DNA of 64,000 nucleotides. Origin: CAWCPR01 sp963797475. GTDB taxonomy: Bacteria > Chloroflexota > Anaerolineae > Anaerolineales > UBA4823. The stretch is from assembly GCA_963797475.1 (NCBI GenBank), contig CAWCPR010000003.1, positions 992,001 to 1,056,000 on the forward strand. Reading direction: 5' to 3'. A model generated the notes under the pieces. That model did not search any database, was not told the DNA's origin, and saw nothing but the letters and a program-made list of their open reading frames with translations. This document shows positions 41,929 through 50,655 of the stretch, in pieces. How positions within the stretch are numbered: the first letter of the stretch is position 1; each line of letters begins with the position of its first letter. Position numbers and translations under genes: made by a program.

Positions 41929-44900
41929 ATGCCATCCGGCTACTATCGTTTTCCTAGTATTCATGACGAAACAATCGTATTCGTGAGTGAAGATGACCTT
42001 TGGTCCGTGCCGGTCACGGGCGGCGTCCCACGCCGGCTGACCTCAAATTTAGGCGAGGTTTCGCGGCCCTCCCTTTCTCCTGATGGAGAAAATCTCGCTT
42101 TTGTCGGACGCGAGGAGGGCCAGAGTGAAATCTATGTCATGCCCGCGATGGGGGGTACAGCCCAGCGACTGACGTATTCAGGAGCAACCTTATGCCTGAC
42201 AGCCGGATGGACGACAGATGGGCGCATCATCTTTGCCAGCAGCGCCGAACACTGGTACTTAAGATTTACCTACCTGTATACGATTGGCATTCAGGGCGGC
42301 GAACCGCTAAGGCTCAACTATGGTCTGGCGCGCGCAATTTCCTTCGGCCCTTCCGGCGGCGTGGTCCTGGGACGCAACACAGACGACCCGGCGCGTTGGA
42401 AGCGCTATCGCGGTGGAACGGCCGGACAGCTCTGGATCGACGAAAATGGGGATGGCAGCTTCCGGCACTTGATCGAACTGCAAGGCAATCTGGCAGCTCC
42501 GATGTGGATTAAGGAGCGCGTTTATTTTCTCTCGGACCACGAAGGGATCGGCAACCTGTACTCCTGCCTGCCCTCCGGCGAGGACCTGCACCGGCATACC
42601 GATCACGAGGCTTTTTACGCTCGTAATGCAAGCACCGACGGGCGCCAGATCATTTACCACGCTGGGGCTGACCTGTTCGTTTATGACACCATCAGCGAGA
42701 CGAGCCGCATGGTGCCCATCGCGTACCATTCTCCCCAGACCCAGCGAAATCGCAAGTTCGTGGAGCCATCCAGATATCTTGACGACTGGAGCATCCACCC
42801 GAAGGGCCATTCGGTCGCCATTACAGCCCGCGGGAAAGTCTTCTCATTCTCAAATTGGGAAGGGGCCGTGCTGCAGCATGGGAGCGACTCAACGAACCCG
42901 GCGGAAAATAATGGTGTCGCAACCGGGGCGCGCTACCGCCTTCCAAGCTGGTTGAACGATGGCAAACGCCTGATCGGTATAACCGACCTGGGTGGTGAAG
43001 AACGTTTCGTCATCTGGAATGCGGACGGCAGCGGCGAGCCCGAGTATTTCGACGATCTGGATATCGGCCGGCCCGAAGCCATCGCCGTAAACCCGAAAAA
43101 GGACCAGATTGTTTTCTGCAACCACCGTTACGAGATCCTTTTTCTGGACCTGGCTGCCCGTGAGTTGCGCCAAATCGATCGCGGTATCGCCTATCCGATC
43201 GGCGGCTTCGATTGGTCCCCGGATGGGGAATGGGTGGCATACAGCGTTTCGATCTCTCTGCAGCAGATGGCCTTGAAACTGTGGCAAGCAGCCAGCGGCG
43301 AGACCTATCTGCTGACCCAGCCCGTCCTACGCGACATTGCTCCGGCGTTTGACCTCAATGGCAAGTATCTCTATTTCCTCTCCTACCGCATCTTCGAGCC
43401 GGTTTTTGACCAACTGCAGTTCGACCTGGGCTTTCCGCGCGGGATGAAGCCCTACCTGATCACCTTGCAAAAAGATCTGCCCTCGCCTTTTGTACCTCAA
43501 CCTAAAAGCGATGAAGAGGAAAACGAAGCCGAAGAAGAGGACGAGGACGGCGAGGAGCCAGGCGTGAAAAGCGAAACCGCGATCGCTCAAAACGAAGAGC
43601 CGGAAAAACCTGCTGAACAGATAGATGGCGAGAAAAAGAACGGGAAAGAGGAAGAGAAAGAGAACGAAGAGCCTCTCAAAATCGACCTGGAAGGGATTCA
43701 AGGGCGCGTGGTCGCTTTCCCAGTACCGGAAGGCATCTATGGAGGCATCCTGGGGACACAAGGCGGCAAGGTTCTATACGCTCGCTTCCCGGTTGAGGGG
43801 GCGCAAGACGATATCGAAGAACGCGCCAGATCCGCCAATGGCGCACTGTATGCCTACAACTTTGAAGATCTAAAAGAAGAAATGCTCATCAAAGACGTCG
43901 CATATTTTGACGTCTCCGCCGATGGAAAGACCTTGATCTACAGCGCCGGGAACCGCCTGCGTATCCTGAAAGCCGGCGAGAAGCCCACCGATGAAAGCAG
44001 CGCTCCCAGCCGGAAAAGCGGCTGGTTGAACCTGAACCGGATCAAAGTCTCTGTCGTCCCAGGCGCCGAATGGCGGCAGATGTTTCGCGAGGCGTGGCGC
44101 CTGCAAAGAGACCAGTTCTGGACTCCGGATATGTCCCAAATCGATTGGATCAGCGTTCACGATCGCTACTTGCCTTTGGTCGACCGGGTCAGCAGCCGCT
44201 CGGAATTCTCTGACCTGATGTGGGAAATGCAGGGGGAGCTGGGGACATCCCACGCCTATGAGTTTGGCGGCGATTACCGGCCCGAACCCAATTACACCCT
44301 GGGCTACCTGGGGGCAGACTTCGAATTTGTACCCGAGCCGCAGGGCTGGCGGATTACCCATATTTATCATGGCGACCCCTGGTCGGCAAACAGCGATTCT
44401 CCACTGAACAAGCCGGGAGTGAATCTGCAGGTTGGCGATATCCTGATGGCAGTGAACGGTAATCCGCTCACGGCGACTTTCTCCCCGGGCGCGGCGCTCG
44501 TCAACCTGGCGGGCAATGAAGTGATCCTCTCTGTCCATCGCCTCGACGAACAAGAACCACGTTTCACAACCGTGCGTACACTCTACAATAAATCCGGCGT
44601 CCGCTACAGAGAGTGGGTAGAGGAGAACCGCCGGCGGGTGCATGAGGCCACCAGCGGGCGGGTCGGCTACGTCCACATTCCCGATATGGGCGCGGCTGGC
44701 TTTGCCGAGTTTCACCGCGGCTACCTGGGCGAAGTGGACCGGGAAGGCCTGGTCATCGATGTGCGCTTCAATCGCGGCGGGTCAGTCTCCGCATTGCTGC
44801 TCGAAAAGTTGGCCCGCCAGCGTATCGGCTATGACACAACCCGCTGGAGCCAGGTCCCTACACCTTACCCACCCGAATCCGTTTTGGGGCCTATGGTGGC

Positions 44901-45282
44901 CCTCACCAACGAGTATGCTGGCTCAGACGGCGATATTTTCTCGCACGGATTTAAGCTGATGAAGCTGGGTCCCTTGCTCGGCAAACGAACCTGGGGCGGC
45001 GTGATCGGCATCTGGCCGCGCCACGCCCTGGTGGACGGCACGCTGACCACTCAGCCTGAATTTTCATTTTGGTTCACCGATGTGGGCTGGGGAATCGAAA
45101 ATTACGGCACCGATCCGGATATCGAAGTCGACAACTTGCCGCAAGATTACGCCCAAAATTTAGATCGCCAGCTTGAACGCGCGATCCAGGAGGTCCAATC
45201 TTTGCTGGCAGCCAATCCGCCGCACGTCCCGGATTTTAAAGAACGGCCCAGCCGGGCGCTGCCTAAACTTCCCAGCCGGTAA
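41929..45282 (+). CDS. Tricorn-like protease
   Basis: 1117 residues from ATG 41929, 7 bases after GGAGA. The first 700 or so residues form beta-propellers (repeated W.P...LA..G and PSLSPDGENLAF, FDWSPDGEWVAYSV). They are interrupted at about 520-585 by a highly acidic low-complexity stretch (EENEAEEEDEDGEE) that is probably disordered. Then comes a PDZ region and an S41-type serine protease core: ELGTSHAYEFGGDY, and the catalytic Ser in EYAGSDGDIFSHG. Tricorn processes oligopeptides in the cytoplasm. No signal peptide, so it is intracellular here. Confidence 0.92.
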   Translation: MPSGYYRFPSIHDETIVFVSEDDLWSVPVTGGVPRRLTSNLGEVSRPSLSPDGENLAFVGREEGQSEIYVMPAMGGTAQRLTYSGATLCLTAGWTTDGRIIFASSAEHWYLRFTYLYTIGIQGGEPLRLNYGLARAISFGPSGGVVLGRNTDDPARWKRYRGGTAGQLWIDENGDGSFRHLIELQGNLAAPMWIKERVYFLSDHEGIGNLYSCLPSGEDLHRHTDHEAFYARNASTDGRQIIYHAGADLFVYDTISETSRMVPIAYHSPQTQRNRKFVEPSRYLDDWSIHPKGHSVAITARGKVFSFSNWEGAVLQHGSDSTNPAENNGVATGARYRLPSWLNDGKRLIGITDLGGEERFVIWNADGSGEPEYFDDLDIGRPEAIAVNPKKDQIVFCNHRYEILFLDLAARELRQIDRGIAYPIGGFDWSPDGEWVAYSVSISLQQMALKLWQAASGETYLLTQPVLRDIAPAFDLNGKYLYFLSYRIFEPVFDQLQFDLGFPRGMKPYLITLQKDLPSPFVPQPKSDEEENEAEEEDEDGEEPGVKSETAIAQNEEPEKPAEQIDGEKKNGKEEEKENEEPLKIDLEGIQGRVVAFPVPEGIYGGILGTQGGKVLYARFPVEGAQDDIEERARSANGALYAYNFEDLKEEMLIKDVAYFDVSADGKTLIYSAGNRLRILKAGEKPTDESSAPSRKSGWLNLNRIKVSVVPGAEWRQMFREAWRLQRDQFWTPDMSQIDWISVHDRYLPLVDRVSSRSEFSDLMWEMQGELGTSHAYEFGGDYRPEPNYTLGYLGADFEFVPEPQGWRITHIYHGDPWSANSDSPLNKPGVNLQVGDILMAVNGNPLTATFSPGAALVNLAGNEVILSVHRLDEQEPRFTTVRTLYNKSGVRYREWVEENRRRVHEATSGRVGYVHIPDMGAAGFAEFHRGYLGEVDREGLVIDVRFNRGGSVSALLLEKLARQRIGYDTTRWSQVPTPYPPESVLGPMVALTNEYAGSDGDIFSHGFKLMKLGPLLGKRTWGGVIGIWPRHALVDGTLTTQPEFSFWFTDVGWGIENYGTDPDIEVDNLPQDYAQNLDRQLERAIQEVQSLLAANPPHVPDFKERPSRALPKLPSR

Positions 45283-45356
45283 ACCAACCGTCTGCTAAAC
45301 TGTTTTGATCGAGCGCTATTTATCCACCCCCGAGCGCCCAACATTCATCAGAGCCG

Positions 45357-46940
45357 ATGTCAACGCCATCGCAATCCCTTTCTGAACTTATCCGGTTGTC
45401 TTTTCCCGAACCGGTATCCTGGCTGACCGGCAGCCAGGATACAACCAACGCGTTCAATTGGGTGGCTACTGACGTGGAAGAAGCACGGCCTGGAGACATT
45501 CTGGTCATCTCCAGAGAGAAAATGGACAACGGCTTATTGGCCGTGGCCGCCAAGAAGCGTCTCGCCGCGCTCCTGGTGCTGGGGAAACCGGATCTCAACG
45601 GACTCAATATTCCTGAAGGGTTGGCGGTTATTGCCCTGGAGGCGGAGCTGGAGGCGCGCACGGCTCAGCGCGACCTGCTTACGATTTTGATCAACCAGCG
45701 AGCCATGATGATGGAACGCGGCGTGCGCATTCACGGGCAGCTTTCACAACTGGCCGCCCAGGGGGACGGGCTGGAAAGCCTGGCGCGCGCCATGGGGGAA
45801 ATCTCCGGGCGCGGCATCCTGGTCCAGGACAAACGGCTGCAGATCCTGGCGCAGCACCCTTCGCCTGCCCTGGTTTCCATCTGGGAGGACGTTTTACGCC
45901 AGTTGGAACCGCCCGAAAGCCTGCCTGAGTTACTGCGCGACCGGAAAGAGGCTGGCCGCCACCCGCTGGTCATCACCCAGGAAATGCCCGGCAGCCTGGC
46001 GCGCTTGGTCGTGCCGATAACTGTAAGTGAGATGGCGCGCGGTTACCTCTCCCTGGTGGGGATGCCAGGCGAGCTGGACGCCCTGGACCACCTGGTGGCC
46101 GAGCAAGGGGCCCTGGTTTGCGCAATTGAAATGGCACGCGCCAAGGCGGTCCGTGAAGCTGAGAAAAGGCTGACTGGAAACCTGCTAACCGCCTTGCTGG
46201 AGGAGAACCTTTCACCGCGAGATGCACGCTTGTGGGCCCAATCGATGGGCCTGGACCTACACCAGGCCCACGTGGCGCTGCGCTTCGCCTGGGATGGAGC
46301 CTCTCCCCCCTCCAGGCGCCGGCTGGAAACCCTGGTGAACGGTGAGGTGACCCGCCAGGGTCTGCGCGTCGTCGTCAACCCCATGGGCACGGAGGTGATC
46401 TGCTTCTGCCAGGTGCCTTTGGGAAAAAACCGCCCGGATATCGCCCTGGAGTTCGCCCAATCCGTGCTGGACCAGGAGATGCAGGAATTTCCCGACATTA
46501 TGGCGCGCTGCGGAGTCGGCACTTCCGCCCAGGATTTGAGCGAATGGCGCGCCTCATTTCGCCAGGCCGGGCAGGCCCTGGAAATGGCTCGCCGCCTGGG
46601 AGAGAAGAAGCCGCTCTATTTTTCAGACCTCTCGGTTTACCGGCTGCTGATGCAGATCGAACATAACCCGGAGCTGATCGCCTTCCAGGAGGAGATCCTC
46701 GGCCCGCTGCTGGCTTATGAAGGCGGCGCGGAGCTCATCCGCACCCTGGAGGCCTATTTCGAACACAACGGCAACCTTTCGCAGGCTGCAGAGGCCCTCT
46801 TCATCCACCGCAACACGCTCATCTACCGTATGGAGCGCATCGCCGGGATCACAAACCTGGACCTGGATAAGCCCGAAACTCGCCTGGCGGCCCAACTCGC
46901 GCTGCACATTTACCGCATGACAGGCTCCACCCGCAGCTAG
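45357..46940 (+). CDS. PucR/CdaR-family transcriptional regulator
   Basis: 527 residues. The N-terminal region (TDVEEARPGDILVISREKMDN) matches the PucR purine-catabolism-type sensor domain. A GGDEF-like/PucR central domain follows (residues about 280-420). The C-terminal helix-turn-helix is LEAYFEHNGNLSQAAEALF followed by HRNTLIYRMERI. ATG 45357. Members activate catabolic operons in response to small molecules. No target is obvious; the next gene downstream is the methionine-leader region. Confidence 0.9.
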   Translation: MSTPSQSLSELIRLSFPEPVSWLTGSQDTTNAFNWVATDVEEARPGDILVISREKMDNGLLAVAAKKRLAALLVLGKPDLNGLNIPEGLAVIALEAELEARTAQRDLLTILINQRAMMMERGVRIHGQLSQLAAQGDGLESLARAMGEISGRGILVQDKRLQILAQHPSPALVSIWEDVLRQLEPPESLPELLRDRKEAGRHPLVITQEMPGSLARLVVPITVSEMARGYLSLVGMPGELDALDHLVAEQGALVCAIEMARAKAVREAEKRLTGNLLTALLEENLSPRDARLWAQSMGLDLHQAHVALRFAWDGASPPSRRRLETLVNGEVTRQGLRVVVNPMGTEVICFCQVPLGKNRPDIALEFAQSVLDQEMQEFPDIMARCGVGTSAQDLSEWRASFRQAGQALEMARRLGEKKPLYFSDLSVYRLLMQIEHNPELIAFQEEILGPLLAYEGGAELIRTLEAYFEHNGNLSQAAEALFIHRNTLIYRMERIAGITNLDLDKPETRLAAQLALHIYRMTGSTRS

Positions 46941-47005
46941 CCGGGTAAAAACCCGTTCGTGCAAACCGGATAGTTTTTAGACCGTTTTCTTGTATGAAAT
47001 TACAA

Positions 47006-47034
47006 TGGAAACCCAGGCGAGTTTGCAGTAGAAT
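47006..47034 (+). promoter_or_regulatory. Candidate promoter of the Met-leader transcript
   Basis: TGGAAA (47006-47011) and TAGAAT (47029-47034) are spaced 17 bases apart. The -35 matches the sigma-70-type consensus in 4 of 6 positions and the -10 in 5 of 6. Predicted start near 47041 would give a leader of about 15 nt before the leader ORF. Moderate support. Confidence 0.45.
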
Positions 47035-47055
47035 AAGACAATTAAGGTAAAGGAA

Positions 47056-47184
47056 ATGACAACTATGATACCCATTGGTTTTGCAATCCTGGCTTCCTTG
47101 ACGATCTCCATGATGATGCGCATGCTGGAGAAAAAGAATCTCGCCTGGAGCAAGGTAGCCGTGGTTGTGAAGCGTAAGCGTTGA
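47056..47184 (+). CDS. Met-rich leader peptide ORF upstream of the methionine gene
   Basis: 42 residues: MTTMIPIGFAILASLTISMM, then MRMLEKKNLAWSKVAVVVKR and KR. The ATG follows AAAGGA. Met codons occupy 19, 20, 21 and 23 (47110-47124), in addition to 1 and 4. The ORF ends 25 bases before a strong terminator, and a methionine-pathway PLP enzyme follows. This is the geometry of a ribosome-mediated attenuator that senses Met-tRNA. The peptide is also hydrophobic in the middle, so a tiny membrane protein cannot be excluded. No database check was possible. Confidence 0.7.
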   Translation: MTTMIPIGFAILASLTISMMMRMLEKKNLAWSKVAVVVKRKR

Positions 47185-47242
47185 AAAATTTTCTCCCCAA
47201 AGGTTTTAGCGGGCTGCCCAAACCAGGCAGCCCGTTTTTTTT
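47154..47242 (+). promoter_or_regulatory. Met attenuator: antiterminator segment and terminator
   Basis: Terminator: CGGGCTGCC (47210-47218), loop of 7, GGCAGCCCG (47226-47234), then 8 T. The leader-ORF segment GGTAGCC (47154-47160, within codons 33-35) can pair with GGCTGCC (47212-47218), seven pairs with one G-U, and so block the terminator. A ribosome stalled on Met23 would leave GGTAGCC free. Read-through to the stop codon would hide it. This is a drawn model from base complementarity. Confidence 0.72.
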
Positions 47243-47286
47243 AAGCATATCTCGAAACTTTGCCAGCAGACCCAGGAGGCCGATCG

Positions 47287-48545
47287 ATGAGCACGCAACC
47301 ATCTACACCCGTTCGTATCACATCCACTCAAAAGTTAGCTAAGGAGATTTCAGTGGCCAACCAGCAAGGCCCATCCACCCGGTCCGTTCACCTGGGACGC
47401 CGCTCGAACCCATACCACGCGATCACGGACCCCATCGTCCAGGCCGCCACCTACACTTTCGAAGACAGCCAGGATCTGCGTACATTCATGGAATATCGCC
47501 TATGGGGTCCGGTCGAAGGGCGCACCGAATATGGCCGTTATGGCAATCCAACGGTGGACGCCGTGGAGGCCCGTCTGGCCCGGTTGGAAGGCGCCGGCGA
47601 CGCGATTTTATTTGCATCCGGTATGGCTGGGATCACGACCGTCTTGCTGGCGCTGCTTTCGAGCGGAGACCACCTGGTGATCACGAACGATTGTTACCGG
47701 CGCACACGCCAGTTTTGCCAGAATTTTCTCAAGCGCATGGGGATCACCTGTACGGTCGTGGAGATGGGGGATTATGCAGCGCTCGAAGAGGCCATCCGCC
47801 CAGAAACTGGTTAATCGTCTCAGAATCACCCACCAATCCGTACCTGCGGGTGCTGGACCTGGAGCGGTTCGTGCAGATCGCCCACAGCCACCGGGTAAAG
47901 ACCCTGGTGGACGCCACCTTTGCCACGCCCCTGAATGTGCGCCCGCTGGAATGGGGCGTTGACCTGGTGGTGCATTCGGCGACCAAGTATCTTGCGGGCC
48001 ACAACGACCTGCTGGCGGGCGTCGTGGCTGGCGAAACAGGCTTGCTGGGCGCTTTACGCGAGACCCTGGGCGTCTTAGGGGCCATCGCAGATCCGCACAA
48101 TGCTGCCCTGCTGCTGCGCGGTTTGAAAACCCTGGGACTGCGCCTGGAGCGGCAGAATCAAACCGCTCAGCGGATCGCCGAATTTCTGGAAGGACACCCG
48201 GCTGTTGAACAGGTTTGGTATCCCGGCCTGGCCTCCCATCCGGACCACGCCGTCGCGGCCTCACAAATGAGCGGCTTTGGCGGGGTAGTCTCTTTTACGG
48301 TGCGCGGCGACCTGGACAGCACCTCACAGTTCGTCGATGCCTTGCAAATCCCGCTGATCGCCACCTCCCTGGGCGGTTGTGAATCGCTGGTATCGCAGCC
48401 GGCGCTGATGTCTTACTTTGAGCTCTCCAGTGAAGAACGCCTGGCGATTGGAATTCGCGACAACCTCGTTCGGTTTGCAGTCGGCATTGAAGACCAATCC
48501 GACCTGCTCGCAGACCTGGACCAGGCCTTAGCAACGGTCTGCTGA
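47287..48545 (+). CDS. Cystathionine gamma-synthase/lyase family PLP enzyme (methionine pathway), frameshifted
   Basis: About 419 residues if one missing base near 47808 is restored (RPETG-stop becomes RPET-x-LIVSESPTNPYL). ATG 47287 has AGGAGG 7 bases upstream. An internal GTG at 47353 with AAGGAG upstream is an alternative start. It is in the Cys/Met-metabolism PLP family: RTEYGRYGNPT, GAGDAILFASGMAGI, and the Schiff-base Lys in HSATKYLAGHND. It most likely makes cystathionine or homocysteine (MetB/MetC/MetZ-like), or is a gamma-lyase. The leader upstream with clustered Met codons favours methionine biosynthesis. The break is a single nucleotide, so the assembly should be checked. Confidence 0.85.
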
Positions 48546-48601
48546 CTGCCATTGGGCAGTTTAACAAAAGATTACACCTGAAATCTTGGAAAAAATGCCA
48601 A

Positions 48602-48630
48602 TAGACAAATGCCTGGGGGAAGTGTACACT
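48602..48630 (+). promoter_or_regulatory. Promoter of the ilv-leu operon
   Basis: TAGACA (48602-48607) and TACACT (48625-48630) with an exact 17-base spacer, matching sigma-70-type hexamers in 5/6 and 4/6 positions. Predicted start near 48637, 27 bases before the leader ATG. The upstream gene ends at 48545 with a weak hairpin (ACTGCC..GGCAGT, 48545-48560). Confidence 0.6.
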
Positions 48631-48663
48631 AACCATTAGTCTGTAAAAATTGATTGACTGCTT

Positions 48664-48774
48664 ATGTTTGCAATTTCTTTCCTCCTAGTCCTGCTCGCTA
48701 TTGCGGTTCTCATCCTTATTGAGAACACATCTTACACGCGGGCAGCCGAAGCGGTAATCAAAACCCAGGCTTAA
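48664..48774 (+). CDS. Ile/Leu/Val-rich leader peptide of the ilv-leu operon
   Basis: 36 residues: MFAISFLLVLLAIAVLILIE, then NTSYTRAAEAVIKTQA. Residues 4-19 contain 12 branched-chain residues in 16. This is the pattern of ribosome-mediated attenuator leaders such as E. coli ilvL. The in-frame stop before it leaves ATG 48664 as the only start; the ribosome-binding site is weak. The ORF ends 25 bases before a strong terminator and about 115 bases before ilvD. Confidence 0.85.
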   Translation: MFAISFLLVLLAIAVLILIENTSYTRAAEAVIKTQA

Positions 48775-48829
48775 CAGCAAAACTCAACGTAGAATTTACG
48801 GGCTGCCCAAAAAGGCAGCCCTTTTTTTT
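48740..48829 (+). promoter_or_regulatory. Ilv attenuator: antiterminator segment and terminator
   Basis: Terminator: GGGCTGCC (48800-48807), loop CAAAAA, GGCAGCCC (48814-48821), then 8 T. The leader-ORF segment GGGCAGCC (48740-48747, codons for Arg-Ala-Ala after the Ile/Leu/Val run) is perfectly complementary to GGCTGCCC (48801-48808). A ribosome paused in the branched-chain run leaves it free for antitermination. A ribosome reaching the stop codon hides it. The Met attenuator uses the same terminator stem. Confidence 0.8.
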
Positions 48830-48889
48830 CGAAAAAGTTTCGTAACACCCGGCCGGTTGAAATCGAGATACAGGAGAATAACGAACGCC

Positions 48890-50560
48890 ATGTCTATGCG
48901 CTCAGATCAGATCAAAAAAGGATTCGAAAGAGCCCCTCACCGCGCTTTACTGAAAGCTACGGGGGTCAAAGACGAGGATTTCAATAAACCTTTTATCGCT
49001 ATCGTCAACTCTTATGTAGATATCATCCCAGGGCATGTCCACTTGCAGGGTTTCGGCAAGAAAATAAAAGAGGCCGTGCGCGCCGCCGGTGGCGTGCCCT
49101 TCGAGTTTAACACGATTGGCGTCGACGACGGCATCGCCATGGGCCATTCAGGGATGAAATTCAGCCTGCCTTCGCGCGAGCTGATCGCGGACAGTGTAGA
49201 GACCATGATCCAGGCTCACAAATTCGATGGAATGGTCTGCATCCCCAACTGCGACAAGATCGTGCCTGGGATGATGATGGGCGCCATGCGCGTGGACATC
49301 CCCACGATCTTCGTTTCCGGGGGACCCATGGCGGCCGGCAAGACCCCAGAAGGCGAGACTGTGGACTTGATCTCCGTTTTCGAAGGCGTCGGCGCTTATA
49401 AAGCCGGTAAGATCGATGCCAACCGCCTGAAAATGTTAGAAGACTACAGCTGTCCCTCCTGCGGTTCCTGCTCCGGGTTGTTCACCGCCAACTCGATGAA
49501 CTGCCTGCTGGAAGTGCTCGGGCTGGCGCTGCCTTACAATGGCTCAGCCCTGGCCTTGAGCGAGGAAAGGGATGATCTGGCCCGCCGCGCCGCTCAACAG
49601 ATCCTCAACCTGGTAAAAACCAACCTGACCCCGCGCAAGCTGGTCAATGTCGAGGTCATCGACGACGCTTTCGCATTGGACATGGCCATGGGCGGGAGCA
49701 CCAACACCGTGCTGCATACACTCGCCCTGGCGCACGAGGCCGGTGTGGAATACCCATTGGAGCGCATCAACAGCGTTGCCAACAAAGTCCCTTACCTGTG
49801 CAAAGTGAGCCCTTCAGGCACCTGGCACATGGAGGATGTCCACCGGGCTGGCGGCATCCCGGCGATCTTGAACGAGATCGCCCGAGATGGCAACACGCTG
49901 CACCTGGACCGGCTGACCGTAACCGGGAAAACCCTGCGCGAATCGATCGCCGGGCGCACGATCCGCGATACGGATGTAATCCACACCCGCGACAATCCGC
50001 ACTCTGCAGTAGGCGGGCTGGCGATCTTATTCGGCAACCTGGCCCCGGATGGAGCAGTCGTCAAGACCGGCGGGGTAACCGCTCATATGCGCCGCCACAG
50101 CGGGCCAGCGCGCATCTACGAGAGCCAGGAGGATTGTATGGCCGGCATCCTCGACCGCCAGGTGCAGCCCGGCGATGTGGTTGTCATCCGCTACGAGGGG
50201 CCGCGCGGTGGGCCGGGGATGCAGGAAATGCTCTCACCCACTTCCGCCATTATGGGTATGGGCCTGGGTGATAAGGTGGCGTTGATCACCGATGGGCGTT
50301 TTTCAGGTGGGACGCGCGGCGCCTGCATCGGCCACATCAGTCCGGAGGCGGCCGCGGGCGGACCCATCGCGGCGTTGAAGGACGGCGACATCATAGAAAT
50401 CGACCTGGATGCCCGCTCGCTCAACGCCCGCCTCAGCGACGAGGAGATCCAAGATCGTCTGGCAGCCTTGCCCCCGTTTGAACCGCACACCGATAGCGTC
50501 TGGCTGCGGCGTTACGCTCGCTTCGTCACCAGCGCCAGCCAGGGAGCTGTGCTTGTTTGA
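48890..50560 (+). CDS. ilvD: Dihydroxy-acid dehydratase
   Basis: 556 residues from ATG 48890, about 60 bases after the attenuator; AGGAG 13 bases upstream is a somewhat long spacing. Fe-S ligands are in CIPNCDKIVPGM and SCPSCGSCSGLFTANSMNC. Motifs GDVVVIRYEGPRGGPGMQEM and ITDGRFSGGTRG are typical of IlvD/Edd. It dehydrates dihydroxy-isovalerate and dihydroxy-methylvalerate to the oxo acids for Val/Leu and Ile. First structural gene of the operon. Confidence 0.95.
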   Translation: MSMRSDQIKKGFERAPHRALLKATGVKDEDFNKPFIAIVNSYVDIIPGHVHLQGFGKKIKEAVRAAGGVPFEFNTIGVDDGIAMGHSGMKFSLPSRELIADSVETMIQAHKFDGMVCIPNCDKIVPGMMMGAMRVDIPTIFVSGGPMAAGKTPEGETVDLISVFEGVGAYKAGKIDANRLKMLEDYSCPSCGSCSGLFTANSMNCLLEVLGLALPYNGSALALSEERDDLARRAAQQILNLVKTNLTPRKLVNVEVIDDAFALDMAMGGSTNTVLHTLALAHEAGVEYPLERINSVANKVPYLCKVSPSGTWHMEDVHRAGGIPAILNEIARDGNTLHLDRLTVTGKTLRESIAGRTIRDTDVIHTRDNPHSAVGGLAILFGNLAPDGAVVKTGGVTAHMRRHSGPARIYESQEDCMAGILDRQVQPGDVVVIRYEGPRGGPGMQEMLSPTSAIMGMGLGDKVALITDGRFSGGTRGACIGHISPEAAAGGPIAALKDGDIIEIDLDARSLNARLSDEEIQDRLAALPPFEPHTDSVWLRRYARFVTSASQGAVLV

Positions 50561-50655
50561 GCTTTGCAAGTTCAAGGAAGAGACATACACCCGCGGGCGG
50601 CCCCTCCAGCGTCCGTGAGCCGAATTCCATTGGTTTCGTTTGAGGAGAGATTGCA

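Noticed and set aside
46941..47286. SAM riboswitch or T-box upstream of the methionine gene
   Set aside because: No T-box sequence or SAM-I-like arrangement of helices was apparent; the leader ORF and antiterminator pairing explain the region better.
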